DNA of 21,465 bases from a virus: the IMG/VR virus record IMGVR_UViG_3300012210_000087, positions 1 to 21,465 of that record; one strand, given 5' to 3'. Every line of letters begins with the position of its first letter. The stretch's first letter is position 1. A program made the position numbers and the translations under genes. The notes below the pieces were generated by a model, which was not told the origin of the DNA, searched no databases, and saw only the letters and a program-made list of their open reading frames with translations. This document shows positions 12,964-19,617 of this stretch, in pieces.

Positions 12964-13262
12964 CGAAAGAGGACGCCAAGCTCGGCCCGCGCCAGTCCCT
13001 GGAGGCGGACATCACCGACTACCTGGACGAGCAGTACCCCTACTGGGTGGGCGACCCGCAGCGGGTGCCGCAGGGCCTGGTCATCGAGATGCACCCGAAC
13101 ACCCGACTCATGATCCTGCGCGACCCCACCAACCCGCGCACACCGGCAGGCGTGTTCGGGAAGCTCAGCATCCCGGTGAAGATCACCATGGATCTGAAGT
13201 CGGGGGAGTGGCGCCTGGTCCACGTCATCAGGGACTTCAAGATCGGAGGGGTGCTGTCATGA
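12960..13262 (+). CDS. Small beta-rich protein, unknown function
   Basis: A 100-residue protein directly coupled to the polymerase gene (ATGA overlap at 12960). It begins with a charged helix (SLEADITDYLDEQYPYW) and continues with strands (GLVIEMHPNTRLMILRD, LSIPVKITMDLKSGEW). The position suggests a replication accessory factor, but no motif supports a specific role. Not recognised. Confidence 0.75.
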   Translation: MTKEDAKLGPRQSLEADITDYLDEQYPYWVGDPQRVPQGLVIEMHPNTRLMILRDPTNPRTPAGVFGKLSIPVKITMDLKSGEWRLVHVIRDFKIGGVLS

Positions 13263-13468
13263 TCAAGTTCAAGTACTACGACTTCAAGTACTGGATCAAG
13301 CGGAAGGCCGAGAGGCTGTTTCGCTGGTTCGTCTGGAAGCTGCCCCGCAGGCTCGTGTACCAGTGCGCCATCCGGGTCATCGCGCACGCGACGACGGGCC
13401 AGTACGGTGACCAGGTCGTGCCGGAGCTGACCGCGATGGACGCGCTGGAGAGGTGGGACAAGGCATGA
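13259..13468 (+). CDS. Small basic aromatic-rich protein
   Basis: A 69-residue protein with a very basic, aromatic N-terminal half (FKYYDFKYWIKRKAERLF, then WFVWKLPRRLVYQ) that could be an amphipathic, membrane- or nucleic-acid-binding helix. The C-terminal half is acidic. The ATG at 13259-13261 follows GGAGG about 8 nt upstream and overlaps the previous stop as ATGA; the stop overlaps the next start in the same way. Not recognised. Confidence 0.7.
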   Translation: MIKFKYYDFKYWIKRKAERLFRWFVWKLPRRLVYQCAIRVIAHATTGQYGDQVVPELTAMDALERWDKA

Positions 13469-13782
13469 GGTACCCCGGAGCCCAGACCGACATGAAGGCG
13501 TACGAGGGCGAGCCGTGGAAGGTCGTCGTCGATCCACGGAGCATCGAGTACACATTCACCCATTGGGAAGTAGAACGGCAGAAGAGGACAGGTGTCCACC
13601 CGACCGCGGTCAAGGATCTGGAGCTGATGGAGCAGGCATGGGACGCCGCGTGCCAGCACTTCGCGACGCTGCGCCGGGTCGGCTGGCTAGACCAGAAGGG
13701 GCGAGTGTGGACCAAGATCCCGCCGTCCGCCGACTTCGACGGCGGCTCTCTGACCCCGCTGCTCATCGACGCGAGGAACTGA
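13465..13782 (+). CDS. Small protein, unknown function
   Basis: A 105-residue protein beginning MRYPGAQTDMKAYEGEPWK. It has a helical middle (AVKDLELMEQAWDAACQHFATL) and a final IPPSADFDGGSLTPLLIDARN. The ATG at 13465-13467 overlaps the upstream stop (ATGA) and has GAGAGG upstream. One nucleotide separates its stop from the resolvase GTG. Not recognised. Confidence 0.7.
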   Translation: MRYPGAQTDMKAYEGEPWKVVVDPRSIEYTFTHWEVERQKRTGVHPTAVKDLELMEQAWDAACQHFATLRRVGWLDQKGRVWTKIPPSADFDGGSLTPLLIDARN

Positions 13783-13783
13783 C

Positions 13784-14248
13784 GTGCTGCCGCCTGCCGT
13801 GATGTGGATCGATCCCGGCGGGATGACCGGCCTGGCGACGCTGATGGATGGCAGATTCTTCTGGGCCAACGAGTTCCCGCCGCAGCAGGCCGGGGATCTC
13901 ATCGCATCGTTCTGCGAGCACTCGAACCACGGCGGCATGATCGGGTGGGAGAGATTCCACATCGGCCCGCAGACGCACAAGCTCACGCAGGAGCCGGTGC
14001 ACCAGACGATCGAGATGATCGGCGTGGCCCGGTACCTGGCCATCGCCAGCCACGTGCGCATCCTGACTCCGGCCGCACCCGACGACCGCAAGCCCGCCAG
14101 CCCGGCCATGCTGCGCTCCCTGGGCCTGTGGCCGTCCGGCAAGGACGACGCGCAGAGCGCAGCCCAGCACCTCGTCGCGTGGTGCCTGCGGAGCGGGAAC
14201 CTGCCGACCAGCTGGCGTGCTACGCTCCACACTGCTGACATCTTGTAG
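13784..14248 (+). CDS. RuvC-like Holliday junction resolvase
   Basis: A 154-residue RNase H-fold nuclease of the RuvC-like type found in actinophages. The first acidic residue lies in MWIDPGGMTGLA (Asp10), the second in WERFHIG (Glu56), and the last pair in GKDDAQSAAQHL (Asp121, Asp122), the normal order of the four-residue metal site. It would cut branched replication or recombination intermediates before packaging. The start is GTG at 13784-13786, one base after the preceding stop. Confidence 0.85.
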   Translation: MLPPAVMWIDPGGMTGLATLMDGRFFWANEFPPQQAGDLIASFCEHSNHGGMIGWERFHIGPQTHKLTQEPVHQTIEMIGVARYLAIASHVRILTPAAPDDRKPASPAMLRSLGLWPSGKDDAQSAAQHLVAWCLRSGNLPTSWRATLHTADIL

Positions 14249-14282
14249 GCCAGCCGGAAGATCAGGGAAGAGAGGCACGACG
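14221..14282 (+). promoter_or_regulatory. Possible extended -10 promoter before the SNF2 helicase gene
   Basis: TGCTACGCT (14218-14226) fits an extended -10 (TGnTAnnnT) near the end of the resolvase gene, with no good -35. It is followed by GATCAGGGAAGAGAGG (14261-14276), the purine-rich leader/ribosome binding site seen before several genes here. Similar TGCTA elements occur at 17238-17245 and 21265-21272. Confidence 0.4.
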
Positions 14283-16160
14283 ATGGCGTGGACCGAGATC
14301 ATCGACGGCAAGATCACAATCGGGTGCAGCACGGTGGAGAACCACCTGGCCACCCAGATCCCCGGATGCAACTTCGACAAGAAGGCCGGGACCTGGCACG
14401 CCCCGCTGTCCTGGGCGACGGTCGTCACGATGCACATGCTGTGGTCCGGCCAGCAGCTGGACCGCGGACCCGAGCTACAGGCGTGGTCGAAGGAGGCGTA
14501 CGAGGACGTGCTGCACGCCTGGTCGCTGCGCGGCGCGCTCGACGACCGCGCGTGCCAGGAGGACGGCGACGTCGCTGTGATCCTCGACGGTCTCGACGAG
14601 GCCAGCGTCCCGTTCCCGGACGGCCGCCCGCGCCGCCTCTATCCGTTCCAGCGCGGCGGGGCCGCCTACCTGGCCGACCGCCGACGCGGCATCCTCGGCG
14701 ACGAGCAGGGCCAGGGCAAGACCGCGCAGCTGATCCGGGCGCTGCAGCTCGCCGCCGCGCTCGGGCCCATGGGCTCCGGCCCCTTCCCCGCGCTGGTCGT
14801 GTGCACGGTCGCGGCGATCCGCAACTGGGAGCGCGAGATCGCGAACTGGGCTCCGGAGCTGCGCACGGTCGTGGTGGACGGCACGGCGCTGCGCCGACGC
14901 CAGGCGATCGAGCGCACCGACGCGGACGTGTGGATCGTGGGCTGGCCGAACGTGCGCGCGCACACCCGGCTCGAGGCGTACCCCGGCGTCCGGTTCATCC
15001 GGTGCAAGGTGTGCGGCGGCATCGACGACGGCATCGCGGCGGCCCGCTGCGAGGTGCACCCGAAGGATCTGAACCTGACCGAACGACCCTGGCGCACGGT
15101 GATCGCCGATGAGGCGCACCGGATGCAGGACGCGCGCTCGAAGCAGACCCGCGCGCTGTGGTGGCTGCTGCACCAGGCGGAGTACCGCTGGCTGGCCACG
15201 GGGACCCCGATCGCCGACAACATCGGCCAGCTGTGGCCGCTGCTGCACGGTCTCGACATCGCGACGGCGCCGTCCCGCAGCCGGTACCTGGACCTGTTCG
15301 CGGTCAAGGAGATCAACTTCCACGGCGGGTCCACCGTGCTCGGCATCCGGCCGGACAGCGCGGACACCTTCCACAGCTTCGTGCAGCCGTTGATTCGGCG
15401 CATCCCGCGGGCCATCGCGCTGCCGTTCCTGCCGCAGCGGCTCGAGCCCGTGTTCCGCTACCCGGCCATGGCCCCGGCGCAGAAGCGCACCTACGACAAG
15501 ATCGCCAAGCAGGCCATGGTCGAGCTCGAGGGTCGGCTGGTCGTCGCGCAGAACGACTTGGTGTCGTTCTCCCGCCTGTGCCAGCTGGCGTCGTCCATGC
15601 TGGAGGTCGTCGAGGGGGAGGACTCCGACGGGTTCACCACGGCGAATCCCAGGATGGTCGCGCCGTCATCCAAGGTGGCCGACCTGCTCGACTTCCTGGA
15701 GGACGAGGATGGCCAGCTGGTCGTGGCCGCCAACTCGCCGCAGCTGGTCGCGCTCGCGGAGAAGGCCCTCGCCGTGAAGAAGATCACGCACTGCAAGATC
15801 GTCGGAGGGATGAGCGCGGACGCCATGGATCAGGCGGTCACCTGGTTCCAACGAGGCGACTGCCGGGTGATCTTCATCACCGCGGCCGGTGCGGAGTCCA
15901 TCACGCTCACTGCGGCGCACACGATCTACTTCATGCAGCCGGATCCGAGCTGGCGCTCACGCGAGCAGAAGATCGCCCGCATCGACCGCATCGGGCAGGA
16001 GGGCATGGCGCAGGGCGGCATCCGCGTCGTCTACTCCATCACCCCGAAAACGGTCGAGGAGCGGCTTTTCCAGCTCGGCGAGGAGAAGGGCGAGCGGGCC
16101 GCAGAGGTCATCCGCGACGCCGACATACTGCGCTGGCTGATCGGCGGAGACGGTGAGTAG
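14283..16160 (+). CDS. SNF2-family DEAH helicase/translocase
   Basis: A 625-residue two-domain SF2 ATPase. Walker A is GDEQGQGKT (residues 139-147), motif II is DEAH (276-279), motif III TGTP (306-309), and motif VI RIDRIGQ (566-572), the RxxRxGQ signature of SNF2 proteins. Cys241, Cys244, Cys256 and His259 between motifs I and II form a probable zinc knuckle. The N-terminal ~120 residues (STVENHLATQIPGCNFDKKAGTWHAPL) resemble HARP/SMARCAL1-like entries of phage SNF2 proteins, a weak likeness. The role is probably remodelling of forks or branched DNA. The ATG at 14283 follows a purine-rich site; earlier in-frame starts lie in the resolvase gene. Confidence 0.9.
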   Translation: MAWTEIIDGKITIGCSTVENHLATQIPGCNFDKKAGTWHAPLSWATVVTMHMLWSGQQLDRGPELQAWSKEAYEDVLHAWSLRGALDDRACQEDGDVAVILDGLDEASVPFPDGRPRRLYPFQRGGAAYLADRRRGILGDEQGQGKTAQLIRALQLAAALGPMGSGPFPALVVCTVAAIRNWEREIANWAPELRTVVVDGTALRRRQAIERTDADVWIVGWPNVRAHTRLEAYPGVRFIRCKVCGGIDDGIAAARCEVHPKDLNLTERPWRTVIADEAHRMQDARSKQTRALWWLLHQAEYRWLATGTPIADNIGQLWPLLHGLDIATAPSRSRYLDLFAVKEINFHGGSTVLGIRPDSADTFHSFVQPLIRRIPRAIALPFLPQRLEPVFRYPAMAPAQKRTYDKIAKQAMVELEGRLVVAQNDLVSFSRLCQLASSMLEVVEGEDSDGFTTANPRMVAPSSKVADLLDFLEDEDGQLVVAANSPQLVALAEKALAVKKITHCKIVGGMSADAMDQAVTWFQRGDCRVIFITAAGAESITLTAAHTIYFMQPDPSWRSREQKIARIDRIGQEGMAQGGIRVVYSITPKTVEERLFQLGEEKGERAAEVIRDADILRWLIGGDGE

Positions 16161-16365
16161 CGCAGAGGCCGGGGCGGTGCTGGAGATCACCTTCCCGCGG
16201 CCCTACAGCGGCGTCGAGGTCGCCTACCGCGACGGCGAACTCGTGATCGAGATCCCGTTCGTCTCCGAGCTGTCGGCCGAGATCGCCCGCGGCGAGATGT
16301 CCGTGGCCGTACGTCCCCGTGTCCGGGTAATCGACGGCGAAGTGTTGAAGGGAGAGCAGAGATGA
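16153..16365 (+). CDS. Small beta-rich protein, unknown function
   Basis: A 70-residue protein from a GTG at 16153-16155 that overlaps the end of the helicase gene by 8 nt. The sequence alternates strands (AVLEITFPRPYSGVEVAYRDGELVIEIPF) and ends in a basic segment (VRPRVRVIDGEVLKGEQR). Its stop overlaps the nuclease ATG as ATGA, linking it between helicase and nuclease genes. Not recognised. Confidence 0.65.
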   Translation: MSSAEAGAVLEITFPRPYSGVEVAYRDGELVIEIPFVSELSAEIARGEMSVAVRPRVRVIDGEVLKGEQR

Positions 16366-17339
16366 CGACGATGATCTCGCAGTCCGAGATCTACGCGTGG
16401 ACCAGGTGCCGCAGGAACTGGTACCTGACGTACTACCTGGGATTCGTGCCAGCCGACGAAGCGCCGACCGGCGCCCGCCAGCTCGGCACTCGGGTACACA
16501 CCGCGCTGGAGGCCTACTACGGCTACCAGCTCGACCCGCTCGCGGTGCTCGCGCTGCTATACAAGATCGAGGCGAACCGCACTCCCGAGTTTGCGTCCGA
16601 CCTGGCCACCGAGGCGGACATGGCCGACGCGATGGTGTCCGGCTACCTGGAGTGGCTGGCCACCGAGGGCGTGGACGCCGACTTCCGGACCGTCGCCACC
16701 GAGACGGACGTGCGGGTCGACCTGCCGGGCGTTCCCGGTGTGCAGCTGCGGGCCAGGATGGACCAGGTGTCCGAGCGGATCTCCGACGGCGCGCTGCTGT
16801 TCCGCGACTACAAGACCGGGTCCAACTTCGAGGTCGCCGAGCAGCTGCGGATGAATCCGCAGATGAGGTTCTACACGCTGGTGCAGCACCTCGCGTCGCC
16901 GCCCGACGGACCGAAGATCGCGGGGGGCACGATCGACACGCTGCGCAGGGTGAAGCGGACCGCTCGCGCCAATCCGCCGTACTACCGGCGGGACCCGTTC
17001 CTCTACACCCCGGAGGAGGTCCACGCGACGCTGCTGAAGGTGCAGACGGTGGCGTCGCAGATCATGGCGGCACGCGCGCTGCTCGACGACGCATACCAGC
17101 GCAGCGGCGGCGACCTGGCCGTGATCGACCAGGTACAGCGCTCGCAGATGTATCCGACGCAGATCCCGAACGACTGCAAGTGGTGGTGCACTTTCCGAGA
17201 AATCTGCCCGATGATGGACGACGGCAGCGACTGGTCTGCTAGTCTTGTCCGCAGTGGAAGATTCCGGCAGGCGGACCCCTACGAGTACTACAGGGACGAC
17301 GCACTCCGTACGATCAGGGAAGAGATGGCAAAGGTCTGA
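16362..17339 (+). CDS. Cas4/RecB-like PD-(D/E)XK nuclease with probable Fe-S cluster
   Basis: A 325-residue nuclease. Motifs in order: YAWTRCRRNWYLTYY (Cys16), LGTRVHTALE (His46), ETDVRVD (Glu114), RARMDQV (Asp134) and FRDYKTG (Asp149, Lys151), the PD-(D/E)XK catalytic set. Cys272, Cys276 and Cys282 (CKWWCTFREIC) with Cys16 give the four-Cys pattern of the 4Fe-4S cluster in Cas4 and AddB-type nucleases. With no CRISPR genes, it is best read as a phage recombination exonuclease producing single strands for the Sak4/SSB pair downstream. An extended -10-like TGCTAGTCT lies inside the gene at 17237-17245. Confidence 0.88.
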   Translation: MTTMISQSEIYAWTRCRRNWYLTYYLGFVPADEAPTGARQLGTRVHTALEAYYGYQLDPLAVLALLYKIEANRTPEFASDLATEADMADAMVSGYLEWLATEGVDADFRTVATETDVRVDLPGVPGVQLRARMDQVSERISDGALLFRDYKTGSNFEVAEQLRMNPQMRFYTLVQHLASPPDGPKIAGGTIDTLRRVKRTARANPPYYRRDPFLYTPEEVHATLLKVQTVASQIMAARALLDDAYQRSGGDLAVIDQVQRSQMYPTQIPNDCKWWCTFREICPMMDDGSDWSASLVRSGRFRQADPYEYYRDDALRTIREEMAKV

Positions 17340-17581
17340 TGGAGCAATCATCGAACACCCCCCGCGTCCCGCGCACCCTCGTTGAGGGCATCCTCGGCGA
17401 GCAGGCGGCCCGTCACATGGAAACGGCCAACAGGATCGCGGAGCGCGACGCGATCCGCGAGTCCAAGCACAAGAGGATCAACGAAAGCATCACGACGTTC
17501 TCCCACGCGGTGTTCACCCTGGCGCTCGTGTTCGGCATGGGGATCGGCTGCCTCGCGATCTGGGACGCGGTCGTCGGATGA
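17339..17581 (+). CDS. Small protein with one C-terminal membrane helix
   Basis: An 80-residue protein with a charged N-terminal helix (residues about 13-50, rich in Glu/Arg/Lys) and a C-terminal hydrophobic helix (AVFTLALVFGMGIGCLAIW), so it is probably a tail-anchored inner-membrane protein with its body in the cytoplasm. The ATG at 17339-17341 joins the nuclease stop as TGATG, and the stop overlaps the next ATG. A membrane protein inside a recombination operon is odd; it might tether replication complexes. Not recognised. Confidence 0.7.
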   Translation: MEQSSNTPRVPRTLVEGILGEQAARHMETANRIAERDAIRESKHKRINESITTFSHAVFTLALVFGMGIGCLAIWDAVVG

Positions 17582-18354
17582 CAGCCCAGCAGTACGCTCA
17601 GGTGCACGCCCCCGCGCCTGCAACGCCGCAGCCGCGGAGGGCCCAGGGACTCTCGTTCCTGGTGCACGGGCTGCCGAAGGCTGGCAAGTCCACCTTCGCC
17701 GACTCCGGCCCGACGCCGCGCCTCGTGCTCGACGTCGAGGGCTCCTCGTACTGGACCCCGTCCCGCAAGGTCTACTGGGATCCGCTGCGCGAGCCCCCGC
17801 CGCGGCCGGACGGCAGCTGGGACACCGCGATCGTGCTCGTGCGCGAGGCACGGACGGTGTCCGCCACCTACCGGGTCCTGAACTCCGGCCAGCACCCGTT
17901 CAACTCCTGCTCGATGGACTCGGTCACCGAGGTCCAGCAGCGGGTGATCGACGACCTGGCCGGTAACGGCAAGATCGAGAGGGACCACTGGAACGCGCTG
18001 CTCCGTCAGGTGTCCTCGATGGTCCGCCAGTACCGCGACCTGATCACACACCCGGTCAAGCCGATGTGGACGATGACCTTCGTGGCCGGTACGCACCTGA
18101 AGGAGGGCCGCTGGCGCCCGATGGTCCAGGGCCAGGCCCAGGACTACCTGCCGTACTACGTGGACGTGCTCGGATATCTCGGGGCCGAGCGGGACGGCAA
18201 CCGGCTGATGTTCATCGGCCCGCATCCGCAGTACGAGACCGGCGAGCGCCTGGGAGGACGCCTGCCCTACACCATGAAGATCGGGGATCCCTCTCACCCC
18301 GGATTCACAGCGGAAACCATGCTCACGCAGGTTCTCCAGGGAAGAAGGAACTAG
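17578..18354 (+). CDS. Sak4-like recombination ATPase
   Basis: A 258-residue single-domain P-loop ATPase. Walker A is GLPKAGKST (residues 31-39), LVLDVEG follows (49-55), and the Walker B Asp is in CSMDSVTE (Asp114). Length and layout fit the Sak4/AAA_24 group, RecA/RAD51-related phage recombinases that promote annealing and work with a cognate SSB. The N-terminal ~22 residues are Gln/Pro/Ala-rich, like the tail of the next protein. The SSB-like gene three bases downstream supports the assignment. The ATG at 17578 overlaps the previous stop (ATGA). Confidence 0.8.
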   Translation: MTAQQYAQVHAPAPATPQPRRAQGLSFLVHGLPKAGKSTFADSGPTPRLVLDVEGSSYWTPSRKVYWDPLREPPPRPDGSWDTAIVLVREARTVSATYRVLNSGQHPFNSCSMDSVTEVQQRVIDDLAGNGKIERDHWNALLRQVSSMVRQYRDLITHPVKPMWTMTFVAGTHLKEGRWRPMVQGQAQDYLPYYVDVLGYLGAERDGNRLMFIGPHPQYETGERLGGRLPYTMKIGDPSHPGFTAETMLTQVLQGRRN

Positions 18355-18357
18355 ATC

Positions 18358-19401
18358 ATGGGTCAGTACGACTTCAACTCGCTGTACGGCCAGGCCGACA
18401 GCTCGATCTTCGTCTACGACACCAATGAGGTCGACGCCGTGGTCGAGTCGAGCACGTGGGGCCGGACCAAGGACGGCGCCAAGGGACAGTGGGACGTCCG
18501 GTTCCGCGTGACGACCGGTCCCAACGCCGGACGCGCGCAGATCCGGTTCCCGATGACGATCACCACGGACGGCCCGTCGGCGGCCCAGTCGCTCGGGATC
18601 ATGTTCCGGCACCTGGAGGCCATGGGGATCCCGGCCGACTGGGTCAAGAGCAACCCTCCGGAAGAGCAGATCGCACAGGCGATGGTCGGCAAGCCGGTGC
18701 TGCTGAAGATCGTGCTCGACGAGTACGAGGGCGTGCAGCGCAACAAGGTGCGCGACGTGCGCCCGCCGCGCCCCGGCGCCCCGACGACCTGGCCGACCTA
18801 CCAGCCGCAGCAGCCCGCCGCGATGCCCGGCTATGGGCAGCAGCCCGGCTACGGGCAGTCGCCGTTTCAGCAGCCGCAGTACGCGCAGCCTCAGTACGCG
18901 CAGCCGCAGCAGGGCTACGCCCCGCAGCCGCAGCAGGACTACAGCCAGCCGAGCTACGCGCCGCCGCAGCAGGATCCGTGGCAGCAGCCCCAGCCGGGCT
19001 ACGGAGGCCCGCAGCAGCCCGCCGCAGCGCCCGCGCCCGTTGACCCGTGGCAGACGCCAGCGCCTGCAGCAGCCCCCAACGGTGCCCAGCCCGGCGGCAA
19101 CGCGGCTGTCCCGCCGTGGGCGACTCCGCAGCAGGCACCGCAGGCGCCCGCCGCGCAGCCGTGGAACCCGATGCAGCAGCCGCAGCAGCCCGCCCCGGGC
19201 TACGGCGCGGCCCCGGCGCCCTACCAGCCGCAGCAGCAGGCACCGCAGCAGCCGCAGCAGGGCCAGCCCCAGCCGCAGCAGCCCGCGGCGCCCGCGCCTG
19301 CGCCCGCCCCCGGCAACGCGCCGTGGAACGGCCAGGGCGCTCCGGCGCAGCCCGAGCAGGCCGGACCGCAGGGCGCGCCGCCGCCGCCCTGGGCCCAGTA
19401 G
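18358..19401 (+). CDS. SSB-like (DUF669-type) protein with long Pro/Gln tail
   Basis: A 347-residue protein. Residues 1-140 look like an OB-fold single-strand DNA-binding domain of the phage DUF669/SSB-like type: VDAVVESSTWGRTKDG, QWDVRFRVTTGPNAGR, a GIMFRHLEAMGI helix and VGKPVLLKIVLDEYEG. Residues about 141-347 are low-complexity Pro/Gln/Ala/Gly/Tyr with GYGQQPGYGQ and PQYAQPQYAQ repeats. Canonical SSBs end in an acidic tip; this one ends PPPPWAQ. The tail resembles disordered, condensate-prone regions. The ATG at 18358 follows GGGAAGAAGGA. Role: protecting single strands for polymerase and Sak4-like ATPase. Confidence 0.75.
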   Translation: MGQYDFNSLYGQADSSIFVYDTNEVDAVVESSTWGRTKDGAKGQWDVRFRVTTGPNAGRAQIRFPMTITTDGPSAAQSLGIMFRHLEAMGIPADWVKSNPPEEQIAQAMVGKPVLLKIVLDEYEGVQRNKVRDVRPPRPGAPTTWPTYQPQQPAAMPGYGQQPGYGQSPFQQPQYAQPQYAQPQQGYAPQPQQDYSQPSYAPPQQDPWQQPQPGYGGPQQPAAAPAPVDPWQTPAPAAAPNGAQPGGNAAVPPWATPQQAPQAPAAQPWNPMQQPQQPAPGYGAAPAPYQPQQQAPQQPQQGQPQPQQPAAPAPAPAPGNAPWNGQGAPAQPEQAGPQGAPPPPWAQ

Positions 19402-19412
19402 GCTGCGAAGCA

Positions 19413-19478
19413 CCCGGCCGCGCGTGAACCGGCTATCTCCACTCCCCCACTGGAGAGAGCTACAACCGCGCGGCCGGG
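19413..19478. other. 66-nt rod-like inverted repeat, candidate structured RNA
   Basis: CCCGGCCGCGCG (19413-19424) and CGCGCGGCCGGG (19467-19478) form a perfect 12-bp outer stem. Inside, GGCT pairs with AGCT (one G-U) and TCTCCA with TGGAGA around a 1x1 mismatch, leaving a 9-nt C-rich apical loop. It begins 12 nt after the SSB-like stop and ends 18 nt before a clear terminator. No U-run follows, so it is not an ordinary terminator. It could be a 3'-end stabiliser, a small RNA or a protein-binding site. Confidence 0.6.
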
Positions 19479-19496
19479 GTACTAACGGGGTGCGGG

Positions 19497-19529
19497 AAGG
19501 GTCATCTGCCGCCGCAGAGGGCCCTTTCT
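19497..19529 (+). terminator. Rho-independent terminator after the SSB-like gene
   Basis: AAGGGTC (19497-19503) pairs with GGCCCTT (19520-19526, one U-G), and inside it TCTGC pairs with GCAGA around a 4-nt loop. The second arm runs into TTTCT. The AAGGG...CCCTTT form is typical of actinobacterial and phage terminators. It closes the rightward recombination operon. Confidence 0.8.
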
Positions 19530-19539
19530 GCGTGCCAGC

Positions 19540-19578
19540 TTGTGTGAACGGCCGAAGACCGGGTATAGTTGTCATCAG
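19540..19578 (+). promoter_or_regulatory. Promoter of the DUF932-like gene
   Basis: TTGTGT (19540-19545), an 18-bp spacer and TATAGT (19564-19569) make the best -35/-10 pair in the window, placed 11 bp after a terminator. The following TAGTTGTCATCAG (19566-19578) recurs exactly at 21274-21286 before the last gene, so it probably covers the -10 and start site. Confidence 0.75.
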
Positions 19579-19579
19579 T

Positions 19580-19596
19580 GGGGCCGCAGCGGCCCC
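19580..19596. promoter_or_regulatory. Palindrome in the 5' leader of the DUF932-like gene
   Basis: GGGGCCGC and GCGGCCCC flank a single base, a perfect 17-bp dyad. It lies just after the probable transcription start and 21 nt before the ATG, with AAGGAG (19602-19607) in between. As RNA it would form a 7-bp hairpin at the very 5' end, which could protect the message; as DNA it could be an operator. Confidence 0.65.
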
Positions 19597-19617
19597 GGAT
19601 CAAGGAGATCAGGGAAG

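Noticed and set aside
10846-13262. Long open frames on both strands over the polymerase gene (leftward 10846-12819, rightward 11241-13262)
   Set aside because: Off-frame consequences of high G+C; only the 11179 frame carries the polymerase and exonuclease motifs.
16362-17339. Cas4-like gene as evidence of a CRISPR system
   Set aside because: No repeat-spacer array and no cas1, cas2 or effector gene in the window; the neighbours are recombination genes.
18780-19400. Dense CAG/CCG-type short repeats as a possible repeat element
   Set aside because: They are in frame and explained by the Pro/Gln-rich tail of the SSB-like protein.
19413-19478. A tRNA gene in the structured segment
   Set aside because: Arms do not fold to a cloverleaf, there is no anticodon-loop or T-loop sequence, and the structure is a single rod.
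17413-19575. 720-codon leftward open frame
   Set aside because: Shadow of the Sak4-like and SSB-like genes, made of Leu/Arg/Gly runs from the repetitive tail; it crosses the terminator and promoter at 19497-19569.
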